Below are positions 1 through 10,837 of a DNA stretch of 64,000 bases, one piece after another. Source of the stretch: Solimonas sp. (lineage in GTDB: Bacteria > Pseudomonadota > Gammaproteobacteria > Nevskiales > Nevskiaceae); assembly GCA_030149365.1 (NCBI GenBank), contig JASBRP010000051.1:1-64000 (forward strand). The letters are read 5' to 3'. The notes beneath the pieces were generated by a model, which did not search any database, was not told the DNA's origin, and saw only the letters and a program-made list of their open reading frames with translations. Position 1 is the stretch's first letter. Each line of letters opens with the position of its first letter. The position numbers and the translations under genes are program-made.

Positions 1-211
1 CGCTTGAATGAGCGCAGCGAATGCTGTTGATGTACCGGGTCCCCTTCCAGTAGCGCCTGCCTGGGGGTCGAGTGCAGGGTCGAGCCGGACAGGATGTCCG
101 GCCGAGGGGCCTCAGGCCATGGATGGCCTGTGGGCCCGACCCGTCGCACTCGATCACCAGGCAGGTTGCCCCGCTAAAGCGGGGCCGCGGATGGAGGGTG
201 TGTTTCTTTTG

Positions 212-245
212 GTTACTTTTCTTTTCACAAGAAAAGAAAAGTAAC
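212..245. repeat. Perfect 14-bp inverted repeat (GTTACTTTTCTTTT type)
   Basis: The arm GTTACTTTTCTTTT at 212-225 is exactly complementary to 232-245, with a 6-nt loop. The run of T and A tracts in otherwise GC-rich DNA makes it stand out. Similar TTACTTTTCTTTT palindromes are, from memory, common dispersed intergenic repeats in xanthomonad-like genomes. It could also terminate transcription. Confidence 0.6.
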
Positions 246-351
246 TCGCCCTTGGGCGAAATAAACCTTTAGGGATCAGCTGCGCCTGACCGGCGTGGTC
301 GCCGGCATCCCTACTTAGGCTAATACCTGGAAGCTTCGCCCCTCACCCCAA

Positions 352-377
352 CCCTCTCCCCGCTTGCCGGGAGAGGG
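352..377. repeat. Inverted repeat CCCTCTCCC/GGGAGAGGG
   Basis: Nine-base arms at 352-360 and 369-377 pair perfectly around an 8-nt loop. The flank 'ctcaccccaaccctctccc' is a dispersed intergenic repeat type seen in many proteobacteria. A related segment (gtgagagagggg) recurs at 424-435. Confidence 0.5.
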
Positions 378-438
378 AGACATGATGGTGACGCCACGCT
401 TGGCCGAACGTGATTCGCGGCAGGTGAGAGAGGGGAAA

Positions 439-2601
439 TCAGGTCATCAGAGGCCCCATGGCCTCGACGCCGCGTCCCTGGTAGTAGCGGATGCCCATTG
501 CACTGAAGCGCTGCGCGTCACCCTTACGGTCTACGTTCTTGGCGCCGATGGCCGCGCCCAGCGTCTTGGCGGAGGTCAGCAACGCCTGCAGTTCCGCGTC
601 CGCCAACGGGTCCAGCTGTGCCGCAGTCAGCAGTTCGGGCGAGAGCTTGACCATGTAGGGCCGCAACTGGCGCGCCATGCGCAACAGGCGCGTGTCGGTA
701 CAGCTGTCGATCACCAGCTTCACGCCCAGCGAGCCCAGCGCCTCGAGACCCGGGATGGCCTGCGACAGGCGCTGCGGGTCTTCGGTGGAGCTGATTTCCA
801 CGGCCACGCGCCCGGCTTCCACGCCGTATTCCACCAGCAGCGAGGAGAAGCTGCGCAGGTAGCGATCGCTGGCGAGGCTGATCGCACTGACGTTCACGCT
901 GACGCCGGCATAGCGATCCCACAGCTCCGGGTGTTCCTGGTAGCCGCGCAGGATGCGGCGCAGCACCTCGGTGTCGAGCCGGTCGACCTCGCCGGCACGC
1001 TCGACGGCCTTGAGGAAGTGCTGCGGCTCGATCCAGTGGCCGTCGCTGTCTTCGATACGCACGAAGGCTTCCAGCCAGGGCTGCAGGCCGGAGTCCGGGT
1101 CCGTGGGCAGCACCGACTGCGAGATCAGGCGCAGGCGCTCGGAACTGAGCTGCTCCGCGACCCATTGCGCCCGCTGTGCCTCGTCATCACCCTTGCCCTC
1201 GGTGGCAAACGCGTCACCGACGATCATGGCCTGGGTGCTGAGCTTGGCGGTGGCGGCATTGACCACCGAGTCCAGGCTTGGGGCATCGCCGACCACCTCG
1301 ACCGCGGCGTAGCGCACGATGGCGCGGCTGGCGTCGCTGGTGACGCGTGCCACTTCCAGCTGCGCCAGGGCACGGGCGGTCTCCATCGCGGCTTCCAGCT
1401 GCTTGATGCCGGCCCGCGCCGACAGCATGGCAAAGCTGCCGGCTCCGATGCGATAAATGTCGCCCACGCCGTCGAGACTGCGGCGCAGGGTGCGCCCGAC
1501 CGCGGAGGCGATGGAGTTGCGTACGTACTCGGAGGGGTCGTCTTCGTCGCGGATGCCGGTGATGACGATCAGCGCGCAGTAGTGACGCAGCTCGAACTGC
1601 TGCGCCGACTTGATCAGCTCCAGCAGGCGCTGGCGGAACGCCTGGGTATTCGGCAGGCCGGAGGACAGGTCCAGCAGGGCGGAAGCCGGCGCGGTGGCGA
1701 CCGCGGAGCCGATCTGCTGTGCGTCCAGCCGCACGATGCTGCTCAGGGTGCCATCGGCATGGTTGCGCGGCAGTACCGTGATCGACACTTCGCTGCGTGC
1801 CTTGTTGCGCGCCACCAGCTGTGCCTGCTCGACGCGGGGCAGGCCGGAGTCGGAGCGCAGTGCGTTGAGCAGCCCCGGCATCGGCGAGCGCTCCTCGCTG
1901 CCTTCCTTGTCGTTGCGCTCATGCAGCTGCATCGAGCTCTCGAAGGGAATGCCCACCAGGTCCCCGCGCGGGATCGCCAGCAGGTCGGCGGCTGCAGCGG
2001 TGGCGGAAATAATGATGCCCTCGCCGTCCACTTCCAGGATGCGCTCGGACGAGGCATCCCACAGGGCTTGGGCCTTGTCGGACTGCAGCCGCAGCGATTG
2101 CTCCAGCACCTCGCCCTGGTCCTGCTGCGACTGCAGGCGCTCGCGTGCCTCGGCGAGCTGGTCCTGGTAGTTGCGCGCCATCATCACCAGCAGGTCGATC
2201 TCCTCGCGGGAGTACTCCTGCTGCGGCTCCACGTCATGCTGCGCCTGTTGCGGCGAACGCATCTGCTTGATGCGCATCTGCATGATGTCGGCCGGCACGA
2301 TCAGGATGCGCACCAGGTGCAGATAGACCAGGGCCAGCGTGACCAGCAAGGCGCCGCCCAACGGCAGCAGCAGGTAGTGATGCAGTTGCGAACCGCTCAG
2401 CAACAGGCCGCCGGCTTCGAAACGCGCATCGGCCGGAATCGTCAGGCGCACGGTCAGCTGCAGCGCCGCTGCCAGCAACAGGCCGAACGTGAACAGGCCG
2501 ACGTAGACGTTGTAGCGGGCCCAGCCCCAACGGCGGCGGCGGCCATTCAACCAGCGGCGCACCCCGGCGCTGAGCCCGGAAGGCTTCATGGATACGGTCA
2601 T
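439..2601 (-). CDS. Membrane protein with degenerate GGDEF and EAL domains
   Basis: The 720-residue protein has two membrane helices near residues 33-50 and 77-98, a charged coiled-coil linker (about 105-175), a PAS-like segment (about 178-295), then a GGDEF-like and a C-terminal EAL-like domain. The GGDEF loop reads GAGSF near residue 388, and the EAL signature glutamate and metal ligands cannot be recognised. Neither cyclic-di-GMP synthesis nor hydrolysis is therefore expected. Such proteins usually bind c-di-GMP or act as scaffolds, as FimX does for type IV pili. The next gene, divergent, encodes a FimV-like protein, which fits a polar or pilus-related role. The ATG at 2601 is used; a second ATG lies four codons in. 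Confidence 0.75.
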   Translation of the reverse strand: MTVSMKPSGLSAGVRRWLNGRRRRWGWARYNVYVGLFTFGLLLAAALQLTVRLTIPADARFEAGGLLLSGSQLHHYLLLPLGGALLVTLALVYLHLVRILIVPADIMQMRIKQMRSPQQAQHDVEPQQEYSREEIDLLVMMARNYQDQLAEARERLQSQQDQGEVLEQSLRLQSDKAQALWDASSERILEVDGEGIIISATAAAADLLAIPRGDLVGIPFESSMQLHERNDKEGSEERSPMPGLLNALRSDSGLPRVEQAQLVARNKARSEVSITVLPRNHADGTLSSIVRLDAQQIGSAVATAPASALLDLSSGLPNTQAFRQRLLELIKSAQQFELRHYCALIVITGIRDEDDPSEYVRNSIASAVGRTLRRSLDGVGDIYRIGAGSFAMLSARAGIKQLEAAMETARALAQLEVARVTSDASRAIVRYAAVEVVGDAPSLDSVVNAATAKLSTQAMIVGDAFATEGKGDDEAQRAQWVAEQLSSERLRLISQSVLPTDPDSGLQPWLEAFVRIEDSDGHWIEPQHFLKAVERAGEVDRLDTEVLRRILRGYQEHPELWDRYAGVSVNVSAISLASDRYLRSFSSLLVEYGVEAGRVAVEISSTEDPQRLSQAIPGLEALGSLGVKLVIDSCTDTRLLRMARQLRPYMVKLSPELLTAAQLDPLADAELQALLTSAKTLGAAIGAKNVDRKGDAQRFSAMGIRYYQGRGVEAMGPLMT

Positions 2602-2720
2602 GTGCGTTGGGCGCTCGGCGCGCCGGTCTCCCCTAGAGATTTTATCTACACCTGCAGGAGCGAATCGGTGCGTCTAGAATGTCCTACATGCTGTAAGCCT
2701 ATCAGACGGGGCAGGGCTTC

Positions 2721-3659
2721 ATGGAATTTCCGATTCGACTCGCGACAGTGCTGCTGGTGACGAGCCTCGCCGTGTCCACCGGTGCGCAGGCTGTCTCCCT
2801 GTCGGATGCACAGTTGCGCTCGCGCCTCGGCCAGCGCCTGGACCTGCGGATGGAGTTGCAGCATGCCAAGGGCGAGGCACCCAGCGTCAGCCTGGCCACG
2901 GCCGCCGAGTACGCGCGCTTGGGCATCGACCCGCCGTCTCGGCAGATGGGCGAGCTGACGGTGGAGCGGGAGGTCATCGCCGAGGGTCGCGAACAGATCC
3001 GCGTGCGTTCTTCCAGCCGTGTCTCCGAACCGATCCTCACCTTGCTGCTGGAAGTGCGCGAGGGCAACACGCGCCTGATCCGGGAGTTCACCACCTTTGT
3101 CGATCCTCCCGCGGGAACGACACTGCCGGATGCCGAACCGGCAGCGGCGGTAGCCCCGCCGGTCTCCCCGCTGCTGAGTGCCCTGGCGCTCGAACCCACC
3201 CTGCCCTCCGTGGCCCCGGTGCGCACGCCGCGCGCCGCACGCACTGCTCCGGAATCCGCCTTCACTCCCGCCAAGACCACGGCCCCCACACCGCTGCCCG
3301 CGGTGGACCGAACGCCGCTGCCGCGCTTCCGCCTCGATGAACGCTATGAGAGCGCGGATGCCGGCCCGCCAGTCGTGATCGCCGCGGCAACCGCCGCCTG
3401 GCTGCATCGAGAATTCGGTGTCGGCGAAAAGCAGGCCCCGGTCGCGGCTGCGGCGCCCGCCGTGCGCCTGCGCTCCGAGCCGGCGGCGACAACGACGGCG
3501 GCGCGCCTGCCCACGACCGATGCCCCTCCGCCACCCTGGCGCAGCTTCCTGATCCTAGTGGGCGTCACCGTCGGCATCTTTGCCTACGCCCGCCGGCTGC
3601 GGCAGCGACTGATGCGCGAGGCGGCGGTCGAAATGAGCCTGGAAAAAGCCGCCGCCTGA
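2721..3659 (+). CDS. FimV N-terminal-like membrane protein
   Basis: The product has 312 residues: a signal peptide (about 1-24), then a segment beginning LSDAQLRSRLGQRLDLRMEL that matches the start of FimV/HubP-family periplasmic domains. A proline/alanine-rich linker follows. One C-terminal membrane helix lies near residues 274-293 and ends in an arginine-rich cytoplasmic tail. Full FimV proteins are much longer and carry LysM and cytoplasmic TPR regions; neither is visible, so this is a short relative. FimV proteins organise cell poles and type IV pilus assembly. That role is inferred from the N-terminal resemblance and the neighbouring FimX-like gene. The ATG at 2721 follows a GGGGCAGGG stretch. 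Confidence 0.6.
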   Translation: MEFPIRLATVLLVTSLAVSTGAQAVSLSDAQLRSRLGQRLDLRMELQHAKGEAPSVSLATAAEYARLGIDPPSRQMGELTVEREVIAEGREQIRVRSSSRVSEPILTLLLEVREGNTRLIREFTTFVDPPAGTTLPDAEPAAAVAPPVSPLLSALALEPTLPSVAPVRTPRAARTAPESAFTPAKTTAPTPLPAVDRTPLPRFRLDERYESADAGPPVVIAAATAAWLHREFGVGEKQAPVAAAAPAVRLRSEPAATTTAARLPTTDAPPPPWRSFLILVGVTVGIFAYARRLRQRLMREAAVEMSLEKAAA

Positions 3660-3670
3660 ACGGCGGGCGC

Positions 3671-3686
3671 CCGGACCAAGGTCCGG
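3671..3686 (+). terminator. Short GC-rich hairpin after the FimV-like gene
   Basis: CCGGACC-AA-GGTCCGG is a perfect palindrome 12 bases after the stop codon. It lacks a T run, so it is at best a weak or Rho-assisted terminator. Confidence 0.3.
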
Positions 3687-3782
3687 ACGTGAGGCAGCGC
3701 ACATCCTGGGGCCTGACGAGGGCTTTGGCGGCAAAACGGCGCCCTATACTCCGCGCGCCCCTCCTGCAAAAGGATCTTGCCG

Positions 3783-4475
3783 ATGAAGCTCCGCACCGCC
3801 GCCCTGCCCTGCCTGCTGCTGGGCCTCGCCACCGTCACCGCCTGCAAGAAGAAGGAGGCCGAACCTGCCGCGCCGCCGCCTGCAAGCGAGGCGCCTGCGG
3901 CCGCCGCGCCTGCGGCCGCTGCCGATCCCGCGCAGGAAGAAGCGGCGCGCCAGGCGGCCGACAAGAAGGCTGCCATCGAACGCGCCCTCAAGGAACAGAC
4001 CATCGTCGAGGACGCCAAGGGACAGTGGGCGGTGAGCGCCAGCGCCAGCTCCACCTATTCCTACGACAAGTCACCGACCGCGAACGTGGAATACACGGCG
4101 ATGAAGGCCACCGGCAAGCCCGACGTGGAATCCTACGGCGACGCCGGCAGCAGCTGGACGGCCGAGAAGTCCGACGGCGGCATCGAGTGGCTGGAGCTGG
4201 GCTTCGCCACGCCGGTGAGCGCCACCGAGCTGCGCGTCCGCCAGAACTTCAATCCTGGCGCCGTCATCAAGCTCGAGCTGATCGACGAAGCCGGTGCCCG
4301 GCATACGGTCTGGGAAGGCGTGGATGAGACCGTGTACGCGCCGGGCACCACCAGCTGGCTGGTACGCAGCTTCGACAAGACCGGCTACAAGGCCAAGGGC
4401 GCGCGCATCACGCTGGCGACCAATGCCGTGCCGGGCTGGAACGAGATCGACGCGGTGCAGCTGATCGGCGAGTAA
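3783..4475 (+). CDS. Lipoprotein with discoidin-like carbohydrate-binding fold
   Basis: The product is a 230-residue predicted lipoprotein. Its signal peptide ends in a lipobox-like VTAC with Cys21, followed by lysines and an Ala/Glu-rich linker (about 25-75). The rest (about 85-230) has the alternation typical of F5/8 type C (discoidin-like) jelly-roll domains: 'SASSTYSYD', 'WTAEKSDGGIEWLELGF', 'ATELRVRQNFNPGAV', ending 'IDAVQLIGE'. That fold binds glycans or lipids, so surface or cell-wall binding is a reasonable guess. The ATG at 3783 is preferred to an in-frame TTG two codons upstream because it gives a proper MKLR signal start behind AAAGGATC. Confidence 0.6.
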   Translation: MKLRTAALPCLLLGLATVTACKKKEAEPAAPPPASEAPAAAAPAAAADPAQEEAARQAADKKAAIERALKEQTIVEDAKGQWAVSASASSTYSYDKSPTANVEYTAMKATGKPDVESYGDAGSSWTAEKSDGGIEWLELGFATPVSATELRVRQNFNPGAVIKLELIDEAGARHTVWEGVDETVYAPGTTSWLVRSFDKTGYKAKGARITLATNAVPGWNEIDAVQLIGE

Positions 4476-4481
4476 GCTGCC

Positions 4482-5213
4482 CTACGGCGGCGCGAGGCGT
4501 TCATCGAGCGCCTCGCGCTCGTCGAACACGAAACAGCGGCCGTGGTAATGCCGGCCGCCGACGTCCTCGAAATACTTGAGGATGCCGCCGTCCAGCTGGT
4601 AGACGTGCTCCAGGCCTTCCTCGCGCATCAGCAGCGCGGCCTTCTCGCAGCGGATGCCGCCGGTGCAGTAGCTCACCACGGTGTGGCCTTCGAGCTCCGC
4701 ACGGTGCTCGCGCAGGCGCTGCGGAAAATCGGTGAACTTGGCCAGCCGCCAGTCCAGTGCCTTCTCGAAGGCGCCGTGGTCCACCTCGAAGCCGTTGCGC
4801 GTATCCAGCAGCAGCAGCGGCCGCCCCTCGTCGTCATGCCCGGCGTCGAGCCAGCGCGCCAGCGTCTGCGCATCCACCGCCGGCGCCCGGCCGTCTTCGG
4901 GGCGGATCATGGGGTGATCCATGCGGATGATCTCGTTCTTGAGCTTCACCAGCAGGCGGCCGAAGGGTTGCGCCTGAGACCAGCTTTCCTTGGCCTGCAG
5001 GTCGGCAAAGCGAGGATCGGCGCGCAGCTCACCCAGCCAGCCACGCAGGGCCTGCTCCGGGCCGGCCATGAACAGGTTGATGCCCTCCGGCGCCAGCAGG
5101 ACCGTGCCCTTGAGGCCGGCCTGCCCCGCCCCTGCCAGCAGGCGCTCGCGCAGGGCCTCGCGGTCGTCGAGGCCGACGAACTTGTAGGCGGCGATGTTGA
5201 GGACGGCATCCAT
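4482..5213 (-). CDS. trhO: tRNA uridine(34) hydroxylase, rhodanese family
   Basis: The 243-residue protein belongs to the YceA/UPF0176 (TrhO) family, which hydroxylates uridine 34 in tRNA anticodons in an oxygen-dependent step toward 5-methoxyuridine and cmo5U. The N-terminal part matches the family ('[14 protein letters not shown]'). The C-terminal rhodanese domain has the signature loop '[12 protein letters not shown]', with the catalytic cysteine at residue 183. It is at the short end for the family, lacking the extra tail of the E. coli enzyme. The ATG at 5213 gives the expected N-terminus. It converges on the upstream lipoprotein gene with only 6 bases between stops. Confidence 0.92.
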   Translation of the reverse strand: MDAVLNIAAYKFVGLDDREALRERLLAGAGQAGLKGTVLLAPEGINLFMAGPEQALRGWLGELRADPRFADLQAKESWSQAQPFGRLLVKLKNEIIRMDHPMIRPEDGRAPAVDAQTLARWLDAGHDDEGRPLLLLDTRNGFEVDHGAFEKALDWRLAKFTDFPQRLREHRAELEGHTVVSYCTGGIRCEKAALLMREEGLEHVYQLDGGILKYFEDVGGRHYHGRCFVFDEREALDERLAPP

Positions 5214-5290
5214 GGGGACGCGGATTCTACACCCCGGCGTTCCGGCCTAAGATGGAACGCTCCGCCCTTTGGCCCGTCCAAGCTCCTGCC

Positions 5291-5533
5291 ATGAACGAAA
5301 ACGACTTCCGCCCCGGCGTCTACCGCCACTACAAGGGCAACTACTACCTCGCCCTGGGCCTGGCCCGCGAGGACGAGACCAACGAGACCGTGGTGGTCTA
5401 CACGCGGCTCTATCCGCGCGAGGGCCTGCCGATGAGCACGCGCAAGCTGCGGGTCTGGAACGAAACGCTGGTGGTCAACCCCGGTGAGGCGCCGCAGGCG
5501 CGCTTCGCCTTCGTGGGGCACGAGCAGCCATGA
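5291..5533 (+). CDS. DUF1653 family protein
   Basis: The 80-residue soluble protein matches DUF1653: '[20 protein letters not shown]' near the start, 'VVVYTRLYP' in the middle, and a conserved W in 'LRVWNETL'. The family has no established function. An in-frame codon at 5252 would extend it through the divergent promoter region; the ATG at 5291 matches the usual family start. The stop overlaps the start of the glutathione reductase gene by 4 bases, so the two are probably translated together. Confidence 0.85.
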   Translation: MNENDFRPGVYRHYKGNYYLALGLAREDETNETVVVYTRLYPREGLPMSTRKLRVWNETLVVNPGEAPQARFAFVGHEQP

Positions 5534-6888
5534 GCCGCGAGGTCGATCTCTTCGTCATCGGCGCCGGCTCGGGCGGCGTACGGGCGGCGCGCTTCGCCGC
5601 CGGCTTCGGTGCGCGCGTGGCCGTGGCGGAGTCGCGCTACCTCGGTGGCACCTGCGTCAACGTCGGCTGCGTGCCCAAGAAGCTGCTGTCCTACGGCGCG
5701 CATTTCCACGAGGACTTCGAGCTGGCGCCGGACTACGGTTGGAGCCCGGGCAAGCCCGGCTTCGACTGGCCGACCCTGATCGCCAGCAAGAACCGCGAGA
5801 TCGCTCGCCTCAACGGCATCTACCGCTCGCTGCTGCTGGGCAGCGGCGTGACGCTGATCGAAAGCCATGCGCGCATCCTCGACCCGCACACCGTGGAAGC
5901 AGGCGGCGAGCGCTGGCAGGCGAAGCACATCCTGGTCGCCACCGGTGGCTGGCCGCAGAAGCCGGACATCCCCGGCGCGGACCTGGGCATCACCTCCAAC
6001 GAGGCCTTCTTCCTGCCCGCCTTGCCGCGCCGTGTGCTGGTCATCGGCGGCGGCTACATCGCAGTGGAGTTCGCCTCCATCTTCAACGGCCTGGGCGCCG
6101 ACACCACGCTGGCGCATCGCGGCGATCTGTTCCTGCGCGGCTTCGACCAGGCGGTGCGCGAGCACCTGCGCGATACGCTGCTGGCCAAGGGCATGAAGCT
6201 GGAGTTCGGCGCCGAGCCGGTGAAGATCGCCAAGCGCAGCGACGGCAGCCTGGCGACGAGCTTCAAGGATGGCCGCGAGATCGAGTCGGACTGCGTGTTC
6301 TTCGCCACCGGGCGCCGAGCGATGACCGAGGGCTTGGGCCTGGAGAACTGCGCGGCAAAGCTGGACGACAAGGGGCACATCCAGGTGGACAAGCAGTTCG
6401 TCACCGCCGAGCCCTCGGTGCTGGCGCTTGGCGACGTGATCGGCCGCGTGCAGCTCACGCCAGTGGCACTGGCCGAGGGCATGGCGGTGGCGCGCCGGCT
6501 GTTCCGGCCCGAGGAGTACCGGCCGATCGACTACGAACTGATTCCCACCGCGGTGTTCAGCCTGCCCAACATCGGCACCGTGGGTCTTACCGAAGAGGCT
6601 GCGCGCAAGGCCGGGCACGAGGTGAAGGTCTTCGAGAGCCGCTTCCGCCCGATGCGCCTGAGCCTGGGCCCGCACAGCGAGAAGACCCTGATGAAGCTGG
6701 TGGTGGATGCCGCCAGTGATCGCGTACTGGGCTGCCACATGGTGGGGCCCGATGCCGGCGAGGTGATACAGGGCCTGGCCGTGGCGCTGCGCGCTGGCGC
6801 CACCACGCGCGTGTTCGACGAGACGCTGGGCATTCACCCGACGGCGGCGGAGGAGTTCGTGACGATGCGAACGCCTCGCGCGGGCTGA
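5530..6888 (+). CDS. gor: Glutathione-disulfide reductase
   Basis: The 452-residue flavoenzyme reduces glutathione disulfide with NADPH in the cytoplasm. The N-terminal FAD motif is GAGSGG. The redox-active disulfide lies in [12 protein letters not shown] (Cys42, Cys47). The NADPH-binding [10 protein letters not shown] is followed by an arginine-containing '[12 protein letters not shown]' that favours NADPH. The dimerisation domain ends with HPTAAEE, with the catalytic-base histidine at about residue 436. These features separate it from dihydrolipoamide and mercuric reductases. Length is typical. The gene starts inside the stop of the DUF1653 gene (ATGA overlap). Confidence 0.93.
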   Translation: MSREVDLFVIGAGSGGVRAARFAAGFGARVAVAESRYLGGTCVNVGCVPKKLLSYGAHFHEDFELAPDYGWSPGKPGFDWPTLIASKNREIARLNGIYRSLLLGSGVTLIESHARILDPHTVEAGGERWQAKHILVATGGWPQKPDIPGADLGITSNEAFFLPALPRRVLVIGGGYIAVEFASIFNGLGADTTLAHRGDLFLRGFDQAVREHLRDTLLAKGMKLEFGAEPVKIAKRSDGSLATSFKDGREIESDCVFFATGRRAMTEGLGLENCAAKLDDKGHIQVDKQFVTAEPSVLALGDVIGRVQLTPVALAEGMAVARRLFRPEEYRPIDYELIPTAVFSLPNIGTVGLTEEAARKAGHEVKVFESRFRPMRLSLGPHSEKTLMKLVVDAASDRVLGCHMVGPDAGEVIQGLAVALRAGATTRVFDETLGIHPTAAEEFVTMRTPRAG

Positions 6889-6906
6889 AGGCGCTCCGGC
6901 GATCCA

Positions 6907-6966
6907 TGTAGGCCAGCTTGCTGGCGACATTCACGCGGAGGTCGCCAGCAAGCTGGCTCCTACAGG
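6907..6966. repeat. REP-like palindromic element
   Basis: The arm GCCAGCTTGCTGGCGAC (6912-6928) is perfectly complementary to 6941-6957. The outer parts read tgtag on one side and ctaca on the other. It lies between two convergent genes, the usual place for REP elements of the 'TGTAGGAGCCAGC' type known from Pseudomonas and relatives. It may also act as a bidirectional terminator. The same core occurs at 11091-11120. Confidence 0.7.
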
Positions 6967-6976
6967 TGAAGCGGCG

Positions 6977-7477
6977 CTAGGCGTCGTCCGGCATCGCTGG
7001 CAGGTCCGTCATGCCGGGGTCGATGCCGAACTGCATCAATAGCGTCGTCGCCTGGCCGCGATGATGGGTCTGATGGTTGAAGAAATGCGTCACGAACTGC
7101 CAGCTCGGGCTGCTGAAGGTCTTGCCGCTCATCTGGCTGGTGAAGCTGAAGGTCTGGGCCAGCCAGGTCTCGTCCAGCGTCTCGACCCAGGCCATGATTT
7201 CCGCATCGAGCCGTTCGCGCTCGACCCGCAGCGAGGCGAAGTCCGGCCGCTGCGGCTGCCGCGGGTCCAGGCCCGAGAGATCACGGCCGCTGAAGCGGCG
7301 CATCCAGGCGGTGTCGGCGTAGACCAGGTGATCCAGCGTGCCCTGCAGCGACTTGAAGAACGCTCCGCGATCCTCAAGCCGCTGTTCGTCGCTGAGCTGG
7401 GCGGCGCAGGCGTAGAGCTTCCGGTTCATCCACCGGTTGTACTGCGCCATGCGGCGGCACCAGGGCTGCGTGATCAT
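6977..7477 (-). CDS. DinB-family four-helix protein
   Basis: The product has 166 residues. The DinB/YfiT-like metal-binding pattern is visible: a histidine in 'TLDHLVYADTAW' (near residue 49) and a pair in 'HFFNHQTHHRGQ' near residue 133, giving the three-histidine site of the fold. Some family members are thiol-dependent transferases, but most are uncharacterised, so no substrate is claimed. The ATG at 7477 lies 4 bases after the speA stop, so it is probably the second gene of a speA operon and translationally coupled to it. Confidence 0.8.
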   Translation of the reverse strand: MITQPWCRRMAQYNRWMNRKLYACAAQLSDEQRLEDRGAFFKSLQGTLDHLVYADTAWMRRFSGRDLSGLDPRQPQRPDFASLRVERERLDAEIMAWVETLDETWLAQTFSFTSQMSGKTFSSPSWQFVTHFFNHQTHHRGQATTLLMQFGIDPGMTDLPAMPDDA

Positions 7478-7481
7478 CGTT

Positions 7482-9374
<1,893 letters not shown>

Positions 9375-9437
9375 TGGCAAGGCTCGGGCCGATATACTCG
9401 CGGCCGCGAATTCTACCCCCTTCAGGAAGCGATCCCC
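9375..9437 (+). promoter_or_regulatory. Divergent speA/speE promoter region
   Basis: This 63-bp gap between divergent starts must contain promoters for both genes. A -10-like TATACT lies at 9393-9398 on the plus strand, and AGGAAGC at 9425-9431 serves as the speE ribosome binding site. No convincing -35 box at standard spacing was found. Confidence 0.4.
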
Positions 9438-10292
9438 ATGACACTTGATTCCCGCTGGTTCACCGAGCCCATGGAAGCCACCGGCACGGCCTTCTCCCTG
9501 AAGGGCAAGAAGCTCCACGAGGAGCAGACCCCCTTCCAGAAGATCGAGATCTGGGAGACCGAGACCTTCGGCTACCTGATGACCATCGACGGCTGCACCA
9601 TGGTCTCCACCCGCGACAACTTCCTCTACCACGAGATGATGTCGCACCCGGCCCTGAACTCCCACCCGGATCCCCAGAACGTGGTGATCGTGGGCGGCGG
9701 CGACTGCGGCACCCTGCGCGAGGTGCTCAAGCACCCCGGCGTGAAGTCCGCCACCCAGGTGGAGATCGACGAGCGCGTCACCCGCCTGTCCGAAAAGTAC
9801 TTCCCGGAGCTCTGCGACAGGAACAACGACCCCCGCGCCACCCTGTTCTTCGGCGACGGCATCCAGTGGATGAAGGACGCCGCCCCGGGCTCCATCGACC
9901 TGATCATCATCGACTCGACCGACCCGGTCGGCCCGGCCGAAGGCCTGTTCGGCAAGCGCTTCTACCTGGACTGCATCAAGGCGCTGAAGCCCAACGGCAT
10001 GCTGGTACAGCAGTCCGAATCGCCCCTGCTGCACCTGGAGCTGATCAAGGAGATGCACCAGGCCATGCGCGAGGCCGGCTTCCCCCAGACCACGCTGCTG
10101 CACTTCCCCCAGGTGATCTACCCCTCGGGCTGGTGGTCCGGCTCCATCGCCAGCAAGCAGGCCGGCCCGCTGGTCCAGCGCCTGGACGAGAAGGCGATCG
10201 AGGCCCTGGACACCCAGTTCTACAACGCCGACACGCACCGGGGCGCCTTTGCGCTGCCGACCTACGTGAAGAAGGCGCTGGCCGGGCTCTGA
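9438..10292 (+). CDS. speE: Polyamine aminopropyltransferase (spermidine synthase)
   Basis: The 284-residue enzyme transfers an aminopropyl group from decarboxylated SAM to putrescine. The binding motif reads VGGGDCGTLREVLKH. The usual GGGDGG has a cysteine in the fifth position, a variant I recall from xanthomonad SpeE. The catalytic Asp lies in 'IIIDSTDPVGPAEGLF'. The frame is open far upstream, but that part is antisense to speA. The ATG at 9438, 7 bases after AGGAAGC, gives the family N-terminus 'WFTEP'. A strong terminator follows. Confidence 0.93.
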   Translation: MTLDSRWFTEPMEATGTAFSLKGKKLHEEQTPFQKIEIWETETFGYLMTIDGCTMVSTRDNFLYHEMMSHPALNSHPDPQNVVIVGGGDCGTLREVLKHPGVKSATQVEIDERVTRLSEKYFPELCDRNNDPRATLFFGDGIQWMKDAAPGSIDLIIIDSTDPVGPAEGLFGKRFYLDCIKALKPNGMLVQQSESPLLHLELIKEMHQAMREAGFPQTTLLHFPQVIYPSGWWSGSIASKQAGPLVQRLDEKAIEALDTQFYNADTHRGAFALPTYVKKALAGL

Positions 10293-10309
10293 AGCCGGCC
10301 GCTGTAAAG

Positions 10310-10338
10310 AAAACGGGCCGCAATGCGGCCCGTTTTTA
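10310..10338 (+). terminator. Rho-independent terminator of speE
   Basis: AAAACGGGCCGCAATGCGGCCCGTTTTT forms a strong hairpin followed by a T run 18 bases after the speE stop. The A run on the other side lets it also serve the convergent DUF4124 gene. Confidence 0.85.
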
Positions 10339-10372
10339 TTTGAGCATCAATTAAATAAAGTTTTATAAATAA

Positions 10373-10768
10373 TCACTCAGCCATGGCCGGGGCGGGTGCC
10401 ACGCGGCCGGCGCAGATGTCGTCCGCTTCCTTCTGGGCCAGGGCGATCAGCTTCTGCCGGTCCTCGGCGCTGTATTCCTTCTCCCGCCCGAGGGCATCGC
10501 GCTCAACCACGCGGGCCGCCTTCTGGTAGGACTCGAGCTCCTTGCGCTTCTGCTCGCAGGCGGCCTTCTCGGCCGGGCCCAGTCCGGACGCGGCACCCGG
10601 AGCCGCGGACGCCGGAGGCGCATTGACGTCCACCCGCTTCCAGCCGGACTGCGGCTGGTCGCCATAGTGAATCCGGCCGCCGGCATCCACCCATTTGTAG
10701 ACCTGGGCCGCCATCGCCGGCGCCATCGCCAGCGTCAGACCCAACGCCACTACCTTCGCCATCCGCAT
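10373..10768 (-). CDS. DUF4124-domain secreted protein
   Basis: The product has 131 residues. A signal peptide (about 1-20, cut after AMA) precedes the DUF4124 signature 'QVYKWVDAGGRIHYGDQP'. The C-terminal half is charged and probably helical ('AACEQKRKELESYQKAARV'). DUF4124 proteins are common small periplasmic proteins of gammaproteobacteria without a settled function. The ATG at 10768 is chosen because it begins the signal peptide; the frame stays open upstream but without family resemblance. Confidence 0.8.
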   Translation of the reverse strand: MRMAKVVALGLTLAMAPAMAAQVYKWVDAGGRIHYGDQPQSGWKRVDVNAPPASAAPGAASGLGPAEKAACEQKRKELESYQKAARVVERDALGREKEYSAEDRQKLIALAQKEADDICAGRVAPAPAMAE

Positions 10769-10837
10769 GCTTTCGCTCCAGTACGACTCTTGAAGCCAGT
10801 GTATTACGCTGCCGGCGGACCTGTCAGCGACACCCCG

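Larger units (their letters stand above)
1..438. other. Intergenic, no gene seen
   Basis: No frame here resembles a protein and none has a convincing ribosome binding site. The stretch holds two strong inverted repeats, annotated separately, and GC-rich sequence between them. It lies downstream of the minus-strand GGDEF/EAL gene. Confidence 0.5.

Noticed and set aside
364..2760. 798-codon plus-strand open frame
   Set aside because: It is antisense to the GGDEF/EAL gene and its His/Gln/Arg/Ala-rich translation is typical of shadow frames in GC-rich DNA.
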